Shown here piece after piece: positions 11,966 to 22,699 of a DNA stretch of 64,000 nt. The notes below the pieces were generated by a model that did not search any database, was not told where the DNA came from, and saw only the letters and a list, made by a program, of their open reading frames with translations. The stretch spans positions 37,501-101,500 of the forward strand of contig JADANN010000256.1 of assembly GCA_018806985.1 (NCBI GenBank), read 5' to 3'. A program made the translations under genes and the position numbers. Within the stretch, counting starts at the first letter, position 1. Each line of letters starts with the position of its first letter. Origin of the DNA: Angiostrongylus vasorum (Eukaryota > Nematoda > Chromadorea > Rhabditida > Metastrongylidae).

Positions 11966-12680
11966 AACCATTATATTCTAAAGATCTTGCTTACAGGACA
12001 GAAATTATCTTATTCTATGAAGATGAAATTCTGTTTTTTGGAGCGCATGACACATATTCATTTTACTCCATTCTGCGTTGAGGTTCTTATTTTGAGCACG
12101 ATGGAAATGAGTGGGCGGGATTTCATCCTACACGACACCATGCTGTTTTCCAGTGTATTGTTCATGTTTGCGTCTACAACGTTCTCTTTGGAAATTTTGG
12201 AAAAATCAAGCTGTGTTCTAATTTTTTCAATTCTTTGATTCTAAGTATGTATAGAATTTGAAGAATTTGAACCTGCAGTGGGCTTATTCAGCCTATCATC
12301 TCCTCTGGAAGCAAAAGTTGTTAGCACAATTGTCTAAGAACAATAATTTTCTATATGATTCAGCCAACACGAGGTTGGTAAAAAGCTTTTGAAGATAAGT
12401 TATAGTTGGATATTACTATAGAAACTTTAGATAAGATACTTTTAAGATAGTTACTTTTAAGACAAGTTAGTTAAGATACTGTCTAAGAACAGCTCATTCT
12501 TCCACGGAGAATCAGCTCAACTGACATTCAACGACGTTCGTAAAGAGGACAAAAAAATCATCAGGCAGCAGTAGAATATGCATGCAAAAATTTTCGAATA
12601 CATTATTGGATGATGGATGCAATAAACCAAGTGAATCCAAAAAACTGCTGCGATCCCAAAAGTAGACGTGAATGCGGGTC
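11966..12680. other. no gene seen
   Basis: Unique-looking AT-rich sequence. The open frame 11987-12238 has a hydrophobic product but no recognisable family, no clear splice context and no paralogue here, so it is not called. Confidence 0.35.
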
Positions 12681-12689
12681 GTGTGTAAT

Positions 12690-13085
12690 ACTTGATACTT
12701 GATACTTGATACTTGAATGGCCCGTCCTCACTGGCTCTGCGGGCCCCAGCATAATCTCCATTTTCGAAGATTTGCTGGTTAAGTCATTGTGGTTCCCTGG
12801 ATCACGAGGTCAGCCCTAGCCAAAGTCTGCCCACAGGTCTTCATCACCACAGGCAGTCGCAGCCCTTGTGGATCAGAGGGGGATTTGCCACCTTGCGGCT
12901 TTGATACCGGGACGGTTGTGGACCCTGGTATTGGTTTACTCTTAGCTAGGCTGCCTGATGGAAACGCCGGACTCCTCAGCTTGGGGGGACCTTGCCAGGG
13001 GATAAATCCCTCGCTGTACATCGCAGTCCGACACCCAGGAACACCTCCCAGTCATGATGAGGCGGTAAATCGTTGGGAGGCGTGT
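12690..13085 (+). repeat. family B interspersed repeat
   Basis: Begins with tandem 'tacttgatacttga' units, then a hairpin-forming 'ggcccg...cgggcc', and ends in 'gatgaggcggtaaatcgttg'. It is open over much of its length (12789-13166), but the same open stretch is broken in other copies, so I do not take it as coding. Confidence 0.8.
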
Positions 13086-13099
13086 GCAGCAAATAAAAT

Positions 13100-13102
<3 letters not shown>

Positions 13103-13147
<45 letters not shown>
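13103..13147. repeat. (TA)n microsatellite
   Basis: About 22 perfect TA units starting just after the family B 3' end, possibly a slipped tail of that element. Confidence 0.95.
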
Positions 13148-13149
<2 letters not shown>

Positions 13150-13151
<2 letters not shown>

Positions 13152-14200
13152 GGAATAACGTGGTAGAGCAAAGGGTGTTCAATAACGTAGTTTCAGCAAG
13201 TCTTCTCGTTTTTGAGAAATTATCGTCAGTTAAGGAAAAAACCCGGGATTTGTTTCTTAAGGTCATGCGATTTTAGTGGGATATTCCTGAATACAAGATA
13301 AGAACGCTAATTCTTCACTTGATATTTACGTAATCGATATAATTACTCTGTAATCTAAAAAACTATCAACTGTGCAATGATTCGCGCTGTTAAGAAACAT
13401 CATGTCGAATAGTTACAGAGTGCAAATTGTATCAAACGACTTTCAAGTAGCTTTAAAACTGAAAAGAAACAGAAGTTTAAAAAAACCCAACTCCTCGACA
13501 GCAAAGGGGCAAGGTACGGTGAATCATCCCGTTCCTGTGACTAACTCCAATCTAAGAACTCAGTTCAGATTAACAACTAATTAGAATCGTGGAAAAAAAG
13601 TGACACTTATATTGAGGGAAGTACATTGTTCATTGGTTCTCAAGCTGTACTTTAAGTGGTTCGTATACGTGATATAATAGTCGGGAACAACCGGTTCCTA
13701 AAGCTACCACTCACATACCAACCGTGATAATAACGATCTTATCTGAAAATGACTTCGCAAAATTAGCAGGTCACCATATTGTACACCACACACGCTTCCT
13801 GTGGAACCTATCGCTAGTGACGAATTTGTCGCTTTCCTTCGTTTATCAGTTCCAGTTTGGATTTTGAGTTTTTCATTTTGGATGCTCGCATTGAAATGCT
13901 TGCTGATTTCAGATGAGTAGACGCTATTAAAAGTCACCGAAGCGGAATCTGTTCTCAAACTCCACCAACGCGGTTCTCTACTATCGCATTCCTGACCTGG
14001 AAAATTCAGAATTCGACCACATACCACTCCATTGAACTGGATAAGTGGTTACTTGTATACCTTCATTGGCACTTATTGTGTGGCCTTCGTTTTCAACAGT
14101 TTTCTCACACCACAAGTGACAGCTAACATTGCCAGCGAAGGTATCAGAAGCGATTTTGTTGATAATGTACATCGGAGATTATAAGATCTTTGCTTTAGTT
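13150..14200. other. no gene seen
   Basis: No recognisable exon or repeat. Open frames such as 13402-13584 and 13704-14027 (minus) have no identifiable product. Confidence 0.35.
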
Positions 14201-14202
14201 CG

Positions 14203-14467
14203 TGGGCGCGTGTGGCGCAGTGGTTGGAGGCACTACTGCGACGAATCGATCTCCGCGCCCATGGCTCACCAAGTCTTCCATCCCTCTGGGGTCGGCAAGT
14301 TGGTACCAGACTTCTCTGAGAGGATAGCAGCACTGGCTCGATACATCGGTAGGCCACCGCGAGTCATTGTGAAGGGCCAGATATGCATTCATTCACTTCC
14401 AACGGTACCTAATGAAGTCGAGTGCATGGCGCATCCCTCAGAGATTGATCAACGCCGAGAGCTTTAG
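14203..14467 (+). repeat. SINE family A, reference-quality copy
   Basis: Clearest copy in the window: tRNA-like head with 'gcgtgtggcgcagtggttgg', a body with 'ccctctggggtcggcaag', and the end 'gattgatcaacgccgagagc'. About 265 bp. It overlaps an open frame that is only the repeat itself. Confidence 0.9.
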
Positions 14468-14469
14468 AG

Positions 14470-15520
14470 CTTTTTTTTATGCTTTAGTTCATCAGTACAT
14501 CAATATTGTTAATCGCTTTGTCGTCTTGCTGTTTGTTAGAAACTACATTGCGATTAAGTTGGCGTATTTGGAATTAGACAAGTGGAATTCTGATTTGTTG
14601 ATCGAACTACCTTTCTTGTTGACTCCATTAACAATTATTGTTAGAATTCATGTCATCTTCGGAGACAGATGCTCTGACGATGTTTTGGAGGTCGAATAAC
14701 AACGGACCATACTCGTTGACCCATGCGATGCCCACCCCACCCTGACTGTTTTATCCCGTGCTGCTCATAACGGACTTATGACCACCTCTGATGAAGCATT
14801 CTTTTTCAAGAGAACTATTCACTTCATGTGAACATCTCGCTCGGTTCATTCAAATTTAAGAGAATGCGTTCCAGTGTTCTACGTTGTCACAAAGGCCTTA
14901 CCAATTATCAAGTCTCGTAACGGCGACCACTTTGTTTTCATTGATTTCATTCATTCATTCGTTTGTCAGGCTCATATTTTCAACTCTGTTATCTGGTGTA
15001 AATCCACTGAGAATGTTCCTTTACCTAAGCCTATCAATCTGGAATGTTGTCGAGATGTTTGCAGGCAATAGAATTTGCGGCGGTTTATCTACGAGCGCGC
15101 ATACTGATCTTCTCATCTCAGTCATGAAAGTTCCTAAACTACCACTTCATCGTTCTATTTACTGTTAATGGTCCTCTAAGAAAATGCAGAGGTGTTTGTA
15201 TAATTCCAAAAGCAGATCATCAATAAACTTTAGCCCCAATGAAGGGTTCCCTTCAGTAACCCCGCGTGAGCTTAGCAGTGCAACAAAACACTCGGATTTC
15301 TCTGTTTAAATCTGTACTGTACAGCACTTATCAGCTTGTTCAATGCTGAATACTAGAAAAAAAGAAATGACAAACTTATCAGTCGGATGCAAAACTACTC
15401 ACATAACTTTTTTTATTGATAAAGCGAATATTCAAAAGTGAATCAATCTATGATGGAGGTACCGATTTTAACTACTCAAGGCACCAACTAGTATAGTATC
15501 GACACGTATTCGTTCATTGG
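14470..15520. other. no gene seen
   Basis: Two overlapping open frames near 14874-15168 are hydrophobic and could be exon-like, but both are in competing frames, have no clear splice sites and no recognisable family. Confidence 0.35.
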
Positions 15521-15523
15521 TAA

Positions 15524-15620
15524 ACTAATATAAGGTTGAGAAAGAACTTTATTCAGCTAGTGTTTCGACGCCATCGCCTTCCTCAGAGACGGATAGATCC
15601 GAGTCGATTGTCTAGGGGTT
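15524..15620 (-). mobile_element. Penelope-like element 3' end with hammerhead-like core
   Basis: On the minus strand it reads CTGAGGA (15586-15580), then GAAAC, then 'actagctgaataaag' and 'caacctt'. This matches the terminal part of the elements at 43260-44125 and 40025-40215. No coding part is visible nearby. Confidence 0.6.
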
Positions 15621-16090
15621 CCTCCGTCTTCCGTTTATGATCCTATAAAAACGAGTCTTTTTCGGTGGAGCACCGCTCGATGGTTGCTGTTGATTTTGAC
15701 CATCCGTTGATAATCGTTTGTATTTCTCGGGCCAACCCATCCTGCAACAGTCGGTATCCTTATGCCAAATAGTATTCCGCAACAATTCTTCCAGTCAATG
15801 GAAGCAATGTTCAACTGAAAATATACAAATTCCCTGGGAATACGTCGTTATAATAGGTTCAGCATTCTAGCGTGGGATTTCATAAACGATCGAAAATAAA
15901 AGGTGAAATAGCAATCTATCCAGCCGTAATTTAGCTTTGCTAAATGTTGCTTATTTGCTTTTACTCTGTATCTTTCACTATCTGTTGAGGTGGTTGAAGT
16001 TCTACGGACCGTCACCACCTAAGAAGTTTCCGCGTAAATGAATCAGTAAAGCCTGCGATCATAATTTTTTGAGGAATATGCTGTTGAATA
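15621..16090. other. no gene seen
   Basis: No exon or repeat recognised. It may be more of the Penelope-like element's non-coding end on the minus strand, but nothing in it proves this. Confidence 0.3.
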
Positions 16091-16096
16091 AAGCCA

Positions 16097-16408
16097 GTGA
16101 CCAAAGAACTGGACTTCGATAGACTTTTCATCGGCAGTGACCAGGAATATCTTGATTGTGACGACACTGATTACACCAAGGTTGAAGCACCTCTTGCATT
16201 CCTCGTCTCTGAGTATCCGGAAAATGAAACGCGCGATGAGGTCGAAGTTGCTGATAATGGGCTGTGCAGTGAGTGGTCAGACAACGTAGCTTTTAATGGT
16301 AGCCTTTCGCTTTCCGAGAACAACGAGTCTGCTGTGAACAACCGGTCTGTGTTTGGATGTAATGAACTCATTCATTTACCGAACCGATACATGGACTTAT
16401 GCTTCTAG
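16097..16408 (+). CDS. unrecognised acidic open frame (possible last exon)
   Basis: About 100 codons, rich in Asp/Glu/Asn/Ser (for example DQEYLDCDDTDYTKVEAP), ending in a stop at 16406-16408. The composition looks coding. The frame is closed by a stop just upstream, and the only possible acceptor is weak (aataaag). No family recognised and no upstream exon found. It sits at the left edge of duplication copy 2 and has no counterpart left of copy 1. It may be a gene fragment. Confidence 0.3.
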   Translation: MTKELDFDRLFIGSDQEYLDCDDTDYTKVEAPLAFLVSEYPENETRDEVEVADNGLCSEWSDNVAFNGSLSLSENNESAVNNRSVFGCNELIHLPNRYMDLCF

Positions 16409-17620
16409 TCATCCAAATGTGTATGGAGAACCTCTACTGTGATACACGAAATTTCTACTGTGAGAGTTTTCAGAAAATCCCAACAACCTCTCACCTGTCA
16501 CCTGTCACGGCGCAATACAGAAAAAGAAAATGGGTCAAGTTTAACTCAGAAGTCTCTTCAAACATTATCACGCCTTCAGAATATTAGCAGTACACTTTAG
16601 AAAATGAGCAGTGATCAGAATGACCTCGGACCATCCAGAACACGGTCCCCTCGCACTACGAAAGACCACACACGAACGGCTCCCTAGCCATGAACCGCAT
16701 GTGATCTCTGACTTTCGCGTTTTTGTGCGCGAACAGGAGTCCAGCAGCCAGCAACCAGCTGGTATCGATCGACGACCACCCAGCGCGCATGGTGGCCGCG
16801 TCGTAGCGTGCGTCGACGACGTCGGCCCTCTCCGTAGCTTCTCCGTCCAGTGGTTTTCGTCCAGTAGTTGTCCTATACTGAAATAATGAGAATTTGCTAT
16901 TTTGTAAGGTACACGTGGTGATTCAGTACCATTGTCTTAATTGATAGACCACTGGAAATCAGTGTCTCGTGGTCCATCATGGTCCAGTTTTTTCAAAGAA
17001 AAGCCGGACTTCAGCTGCTGCCAACTTCTCCTTTTTTCTCGCGATATCTACTAAACTACCCCTTTGTATTAGCATCGTCGTCTCTCGTCGCCTCTGTGGG
17101 GATCGCTCTGTTCCCGGCCGGTTCTCATTCTCGAAAACGCTTATTTTGCTGTCTATTCAATTTTTTTCCTAGTGTATTCTTGAGAGTTGCAGTCTATACC
17201 AGTTTTCATCACTGTTATACGACTCGATTTTCTTTTCGTCCACAATTCCAAACTCCAAAAACGATGAAGCATCGAGTATCAACAGCGACGGTCCTCATTG
17301 GTGGTTCCGCGCCTTGAACAGTGAAGTTGTGTGGCACTTTTCCTATCCGAAAACGTTAATACAACAACTGTCAGCACCTCGACTTTTTCTTCATTCCATC
17401 GCAAGCAAAGCGGCTAAGCTTCTTGTTGGATAGCGACGATGCAACTGCGAGCCTAAGGGCACTCTTAGTGGAGCTTCCACATTTCAATTCGAACTCCTCC
17501 ACGTGGGTTGCACTACTTTAAGCAGGAAATTATATATACTTGTTAGGAATGTTCACCTATCATGAGCTGGATTCCATAATGAGGCTTTTTTCTGGTGCGA
17601 TTCCTTCCGCGATTGTCCAG

Positions 17621-17672
17621 GTAAATGTCAACGCGTCGCTTAATTACAGGCTTTTTTTCTGTTTTCTTTCAG
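17621..17672 (+). other. 52-bp intron-like block absent from copy 1
   Basis: Starts gtaaat and ends ttttctttcag. Copy 1 has the two flanks joined exactly (1748/1749), so removal of these 52 bases gives the copy 1 sequence. Length and ends fit a nematode intron in the 5' UTR of the gene starting at 17718; the 3' part could also serve as a spliced-leader acceptor. Confidence 0.8.
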
Positions 17673-17717
17673 AAACACCCGCTCTCAAAGAGCTCTGACA
17701 TGGGTTTACGCTGAGAA

Positions 17718-20700
17718 ATGATATTATATCTGCCTTTGATATTTGTTCTATTAACTATTGACGTGACACGATGCTTTCACATGAAAGCCTCACAGATTCG
17801 AATATCGGAGGCCTCAAAGGCCGCATATGAAAAATATTTATGTAAGTCTGTCATTTCTATGAAGTGGTTTTCATTACGCTTAATTTTTGCTCGCCGCAAT
17901 AGTAACAGAAAGCTGTTTTCTCATACCTTATCTGTATTTATGGGAGCTGTAGTGATTCGCTTAAAAAAAAAGCATAAAGCTCTCGGCGTTGATCAATCCC
18001 CTAGGGATGCGCCATGCATTCGACTTCATTATGCATCGTTGGAGGTGAGTGAGTGCATATCTGGGGTTTACAATGGCTCGCGGTGACCTAGTGTGGTCTG
18101 CCGATGTATCGAGCCAATGCTGCTATCCTCCCAGACAAGTCTAATACCAATTTACCGACCCCAGAGGGATGGAAATCTTGGTGGACCGTGAGGCCACGGG
18201 CGCCGAAGTCGATCCCATATGTATAGCAGGGCACCCGCGACCACTACGCCACACGTGCCCTTCATGATTCAATTTAAGAACCAATTACTGCTACGCTTAG
18301 GTGTTCCAGATCTTAAAACGCGATATTAATCAATACATTTTTAAGAGATCATGTGTTATTGTTTGCATTTTGAGACCTCGATAAAAGTATTTGTATTTCA
18401 TTTGAGTCCTTTAATGTACAATATACGTTCGTTGTTTCATGAGCGCATTATATGGACTATAATAAAGTTTTTTCTCGGACACCAAACTACCATCACCCAA
18501 TGTATGGGTGACCCAGCCGGTGGTGGAAATGCTATGATGTACGTTTCGTCCCATAGCTGAGTAAATCAGTCTCTTCCGTGTGGCGAAGCATTCCATCCCA
18601 GTCGATCCTGTGCACTACTGTCGTGCACACCGCTTGACTCGACTCGTCGATGCTCTGGAGAAGGTGAAGGCGCCGAGGAAAAAAAAGTACCGTAGACCCC
18701 AAAACATATCCCGTTTCTGAAATGCAGCATTCCTCTACTAACTAACTTTTTTGTTTTAAACTGAGTTCATTCCTTCGGTATATAAAGCAGTTTCGAGATT
18801 AGTTGGGCTGTATGCGATCAGCGAGGTAAATAAAAGCGTGGTGTAAGGATGAATGGTCTGCTGACGGTTACCATAGACATGAAAAACTTCTACTCCACAA
18901 ATTCTAAAGGAGTTAAATGTTGTGCCGTACTGAGAAGCGGTGAGAGGTTAAGGTGCAATTAAAAAGTGAATTAGTGTTTGAACGAGAAAAAGAAATTTGT
19001 TGAAATGTGGATCAGCCTTGTATCATGCATTTCATCACTCATTGTTATTGTGCTGAAATCTCTGCTGAACAAGAAAACGAAGCATTCATATTCCATTGCC
19101 GAGGTTAATAGAAAGTCGATCCTGGGAACCATTGTTATTGTTTTGAAGCATTACCTGCCGTCCGTTATAGCGCCACTAACTTCGATTGTTTTCCCATAAT
19201 TTGAGCTGTTATAAACTGAGATGTGATTTGCAAAACTTCGGATCGCAGGTGTCTGCGGTGGGGAACGAACACGCTATAAACGCTATTAGCCTTTACGGGG
19301 CTAAAGCATTCACCATCACACCATGCGGGTCCTTCGTTTCGCTTTTCTCTCAGCATTGTTCTTGACCTACAGGCGCTATCAGTAATCACCTGTCAACGGG
19401 GTGGATCTGGGAAGTAGAAATCGACCCTTTAAACGTTAGACCTTGGAAAGGGTAATAGCGTTTTCGGTCCCACCATAGACACCTGCGGTCCGGAGTTTTG
19501 CAAATATTTCAGCTTCATTGTGGTTGTACTTCACATAATACACTGCCGTGAAAATCTGTGCTAGGTAGTAAATAAAAAGTTGATAGTGAGATGTGACTTG
19601 TTGGAAAAACCCACCACCTGATAAGTCCTTAAAAAATGTAAGTTTATGAAAATCTTTCGCATTATTTTTTTAGTGAATAGGTCACTACGCCGACATGAAG
19701 CCGATCGCAAAGGATTTTTTCAGCTTACACGTGGTGAAAGGATCCTGTGTAGCTCAGCAGTGAGATATGCCCTGTGAGATCGTTCGCTGATCGTTCGATC
19801 CCTCGTCCCACGCATACCAAGACTTCCATCCCTCCGGGGTCGGCAGATTGCTACCAGACTTGTCTGGGAGGATAGCAGCACTAACTTGAGACATAAGCAG
19901 GCCACCGCAAGTGTAGGCCAGATATGCGTTCAATTAGCTCTAACAGTGCTTGGTGAACTTGAATGCCTGGCGTACCCCTCAGGGATGGATCAACAGCGAG
20001 AGCGTCATCCCTTTTTGTGCTTCACATGAGATGGCATTTTGGGCTCAGAACTTGCTTTGTTTGAGTGAAAATGATTCATCGTTCGCTAATTATGCCGAGT
20101 AAATGAAAATCACTTAAACAAAAGCGTCATTTAAAATGTCTTTACTTCCATTCAAATTCTTCAGTTGAGACGTGTCAGGAGAAGAAAAGACACGAATATA
20201 CTGTTGACGACTATCTAGAATGGGAGCACAATGAATTCCTGCGGCATCTTCGAATAGCGTGAGTTCTCGAATTATGAGGTTTCTGATTTTTTTCCAGTAG
20301 TAGAGTGCAAAACAGATCCCTTGGTCTTGCTTTGAATTTCTTCACATGAGCATATCTTTATTTAATAAATTTTCAACCATTTATTATTCAGCGAAGGTCT
20401 GACACATTGCCAACCATGTGTATTGATTGAAATGAAATGGCCAAAAAAAAATTCGACTTTTTAGTTTTAAAGGCGTTCGCTTTAGTCCTATCGAACTTTG
20501 GTTATATCGTGTTATAGTGACTATACGCTAACTGAAGTTGATGCTTTTTTTGAAGCCCAGTTATTAGTAAGTATCGCGGCAGAGCCAAGAGCGCTAGCCA
20601 TTTACGGAAAAAGAAATCTTAAAATGATGAAGAAGATAGTGGAAAAGCGTCCATATGAAAAGGATCTAGCATTCCACATGGCCGTCGAAGCAGTGGAAAC

Positions 20701-21397
20701 GAGGAGGCAGTTCTGCTCCGCGACATGAGTCAGCAAGCAGGCTTTACTGGTACACCTCTCTGGCAAAAATATGCGTTTCTACCCATTCTTTCACAGAAGA
20801 ACAATGGACATCTGTAGTCCACAAATCGTTTCCTTTTCGTCGAGGCTCGTACTTTTAACATCGAAATGAGCGGGACTTTGTTCAGAGGGACAACATGGTG
20901 TCTGCCGATGTTTCGTCGAATAATTATGGACAGAAGACGCGCTTCCGTGAGGAACTTTAAAATAAGTTTAGCGTTGTAGAAGAATCGTTCTAGCTGCTGG
21001 ATCGGAATCTGTAATCTTCTCAAGTAATGAGCTCACCAAGAACTCTAGTTGTCGACATTTCTTGAGAAACACATACAGTTGCGAATGTGTTAGCGATAAA
21101 TTACTTTTTATCACAGAAATCTTATATTTCGGTGAATAATTAACCACTTGCTGTAACCATCATCTTTACAGATTACTTCCGGAAACAGTAGATGGCGACT
21201 TCAGAACCGCATTGGTTAGTGGTGTAGCGGATATTGTGCCTAGTCTATTCACAGTACCAGTACGGCCAAGTGGTCACTGTCGTCGACGTAATGCCACAAT
21301 GGATGTCGAAGAACGGGTTCATGTGTACACAACTTTCGAAGATCTCTTAATAGACCTGTTAGTTCGTCGCTATCGTTTACCACAATTACATTTATGA
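17718..21397 (+). CDS. putative small secreted protein gene, copy 2 (partial model)
   Basis: No family recognised. Exon 1 (17718-17841) encodes a hydrophobic, signal-like start (MILYLPLIFVLLTIDVTRC) and ends at a strong gtaagt donor, 1 base into a codon. A middle block (about 20540-20728) is open and rich in charged residues (KMMKKIVEKRPYEKDLAFHM); its acceptor is uncertain. The last exon (21172-21397) follows a tttacag acceptor, is entered with 1 base, and ends with VRRYRLPQLHL and a stop. I could not join all phases, so an exon may be missing between 17842 and 21171. Support comes from splice sites and from open frames kept here but broken by 1-base shifts in copy 1. Confidence 0.4.
17979..18264 (-). 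repeat. SINE family A copy
   Basis: Counterpart of 2058-2342 in copy 1; near-identical. Confidence 0.85.
19213..19590. repeat. SINE family C remnants
   Basis: Counterpart of 3290-3665. Confidence 0.5.
19747..20010 (+). repeat. SINE family A copy
   Basis: Counterpart of 3826-4085, differing by single-base indels. Confidence 0.8.
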
Positions 21398-22699
21398 AGC
21401 GAAGGTTAAGCCGTACAAAAGATCACATCTATAAAGACTGTATAGAATTAATCTTTGCCGTATTTTCATGGAGTCATTATCATAGCATTTGTCTTCGGGT
21501 TGCAAATTAGACAGTATTTTGCCGAATTACAAATGAAATTAATGCTTTTTCAGAGTGTTGTCCTCGAAAATTGCTGAAGGAGCTTTAGGTCCGTCGTAGC
21601 AGCCATTTCAAACGCCACCGCAACGTCACTACGTCAGATCACAGCACCAAATGTTCTTCCGTATCTTCATTTATTTCTTGACTTTTATATCTGGCACTCC
21701 TTCAATTGAGCTTGTATGGAGAAATTAGCTTCTCCCTACAGATTGTGACTTAGTGTCGATTAAGTGCTACTTTCTCAGCCTAATATTGCCAAATAACACT
21801 GATTCTTTCTTAAGTTATTGGTTAGGATTTCCATATAATTCAAAACTCGGAAGTTCTGAAAATCCTTTCAGGAATTTAAGTCGCATAACGAATTTCTTTG
21901 GCCTAATCGATTCACCACTTCCTTGCATTCTTTTGGAATACGGTAATATGGAATAACAAATACCTCTTACGTCATACTACCACTTTTTTCACTGCCCACT
22001 ATTTTTTTGCTGCATGTGCTGAAGGAAGAAGTTCCAAAAGCGTAGTAGCATGCTATGCTTGTTAAAAACGGGTCCTACTCGTACTGCCTGCTTAAATGCT
22101 ACCCGTCTATGTGTTTATTTTCTATATTCTGACTTCTACGGGATGCTCTAGTCTACGTCTGGTGTTTGTTCTGTATGGATTTCATATTAAATGCATTTGT
22201 TAAATATACTTTTTGGACGTGTTATGGAGATATATGAATGAGCATTTACAAAAGATGGCCTCGTTGGGAGAGAGAACTGAAACTTCAGTTGGACAGAAAA
22301 TATACTAGGCTAATTGAAGACAAACTTCATCCACTTTCTTTGTTTACTTATCTATTTCGAAACGCTGCTGTAGCAGACATCGCTATGAACATTGGCCATG
22401 TAATATGTGAACACCTTCCTTTTCAAACTTCATAATTCATTTGAAATCCATTAGTGATCATTTCACGATTTAATATTAATTGTACGCAGTGTTCTCAACA
22501 TGTGCAGACAGAGATATTACGTCTCACGCTCACAATGAACAGAGGAACTGCCTGGTTATGGTTTAGAACAATCCCGTTTACCAAAAACAAGAGCGGAGAC
22601 AAACGAACAATAAGGCTCATAGGACAAGACGATTTAATAGATAACTGCGATGCAAAATTAGTGTCTAACTCGAGCAATGGGTGACATCTTGAAGAAAGC
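21398..22699. other. intergenic, between convergent genes
   Basis: Counterpart of 5471-6745. Near-identical to copy 1 up to about 22045, then clearly diverged. An open frame at 22238-22435 exists only here because of about 60 extra bases; no family recognised. Confidence 0.4.

Noticed and set aside
12789..13166. 125-codon open frame
   Set aside because: It is the interior of a family B repeat running into the TA microsatellite; other copies of the repeat have stops in this frame.
14203..14290. tRNA gene
   Set aside because: The family A, C and D heads have A- and B-box-like motifs but I see no intact cloverleaf; they are tRNA-derived SINE heads.
14129..14467. 112-codon open frame, and a similar one at 48713-49123
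   Set aside because: Both are family A SINE sequence plus flank; not conserved as protein between copies of the repeat.
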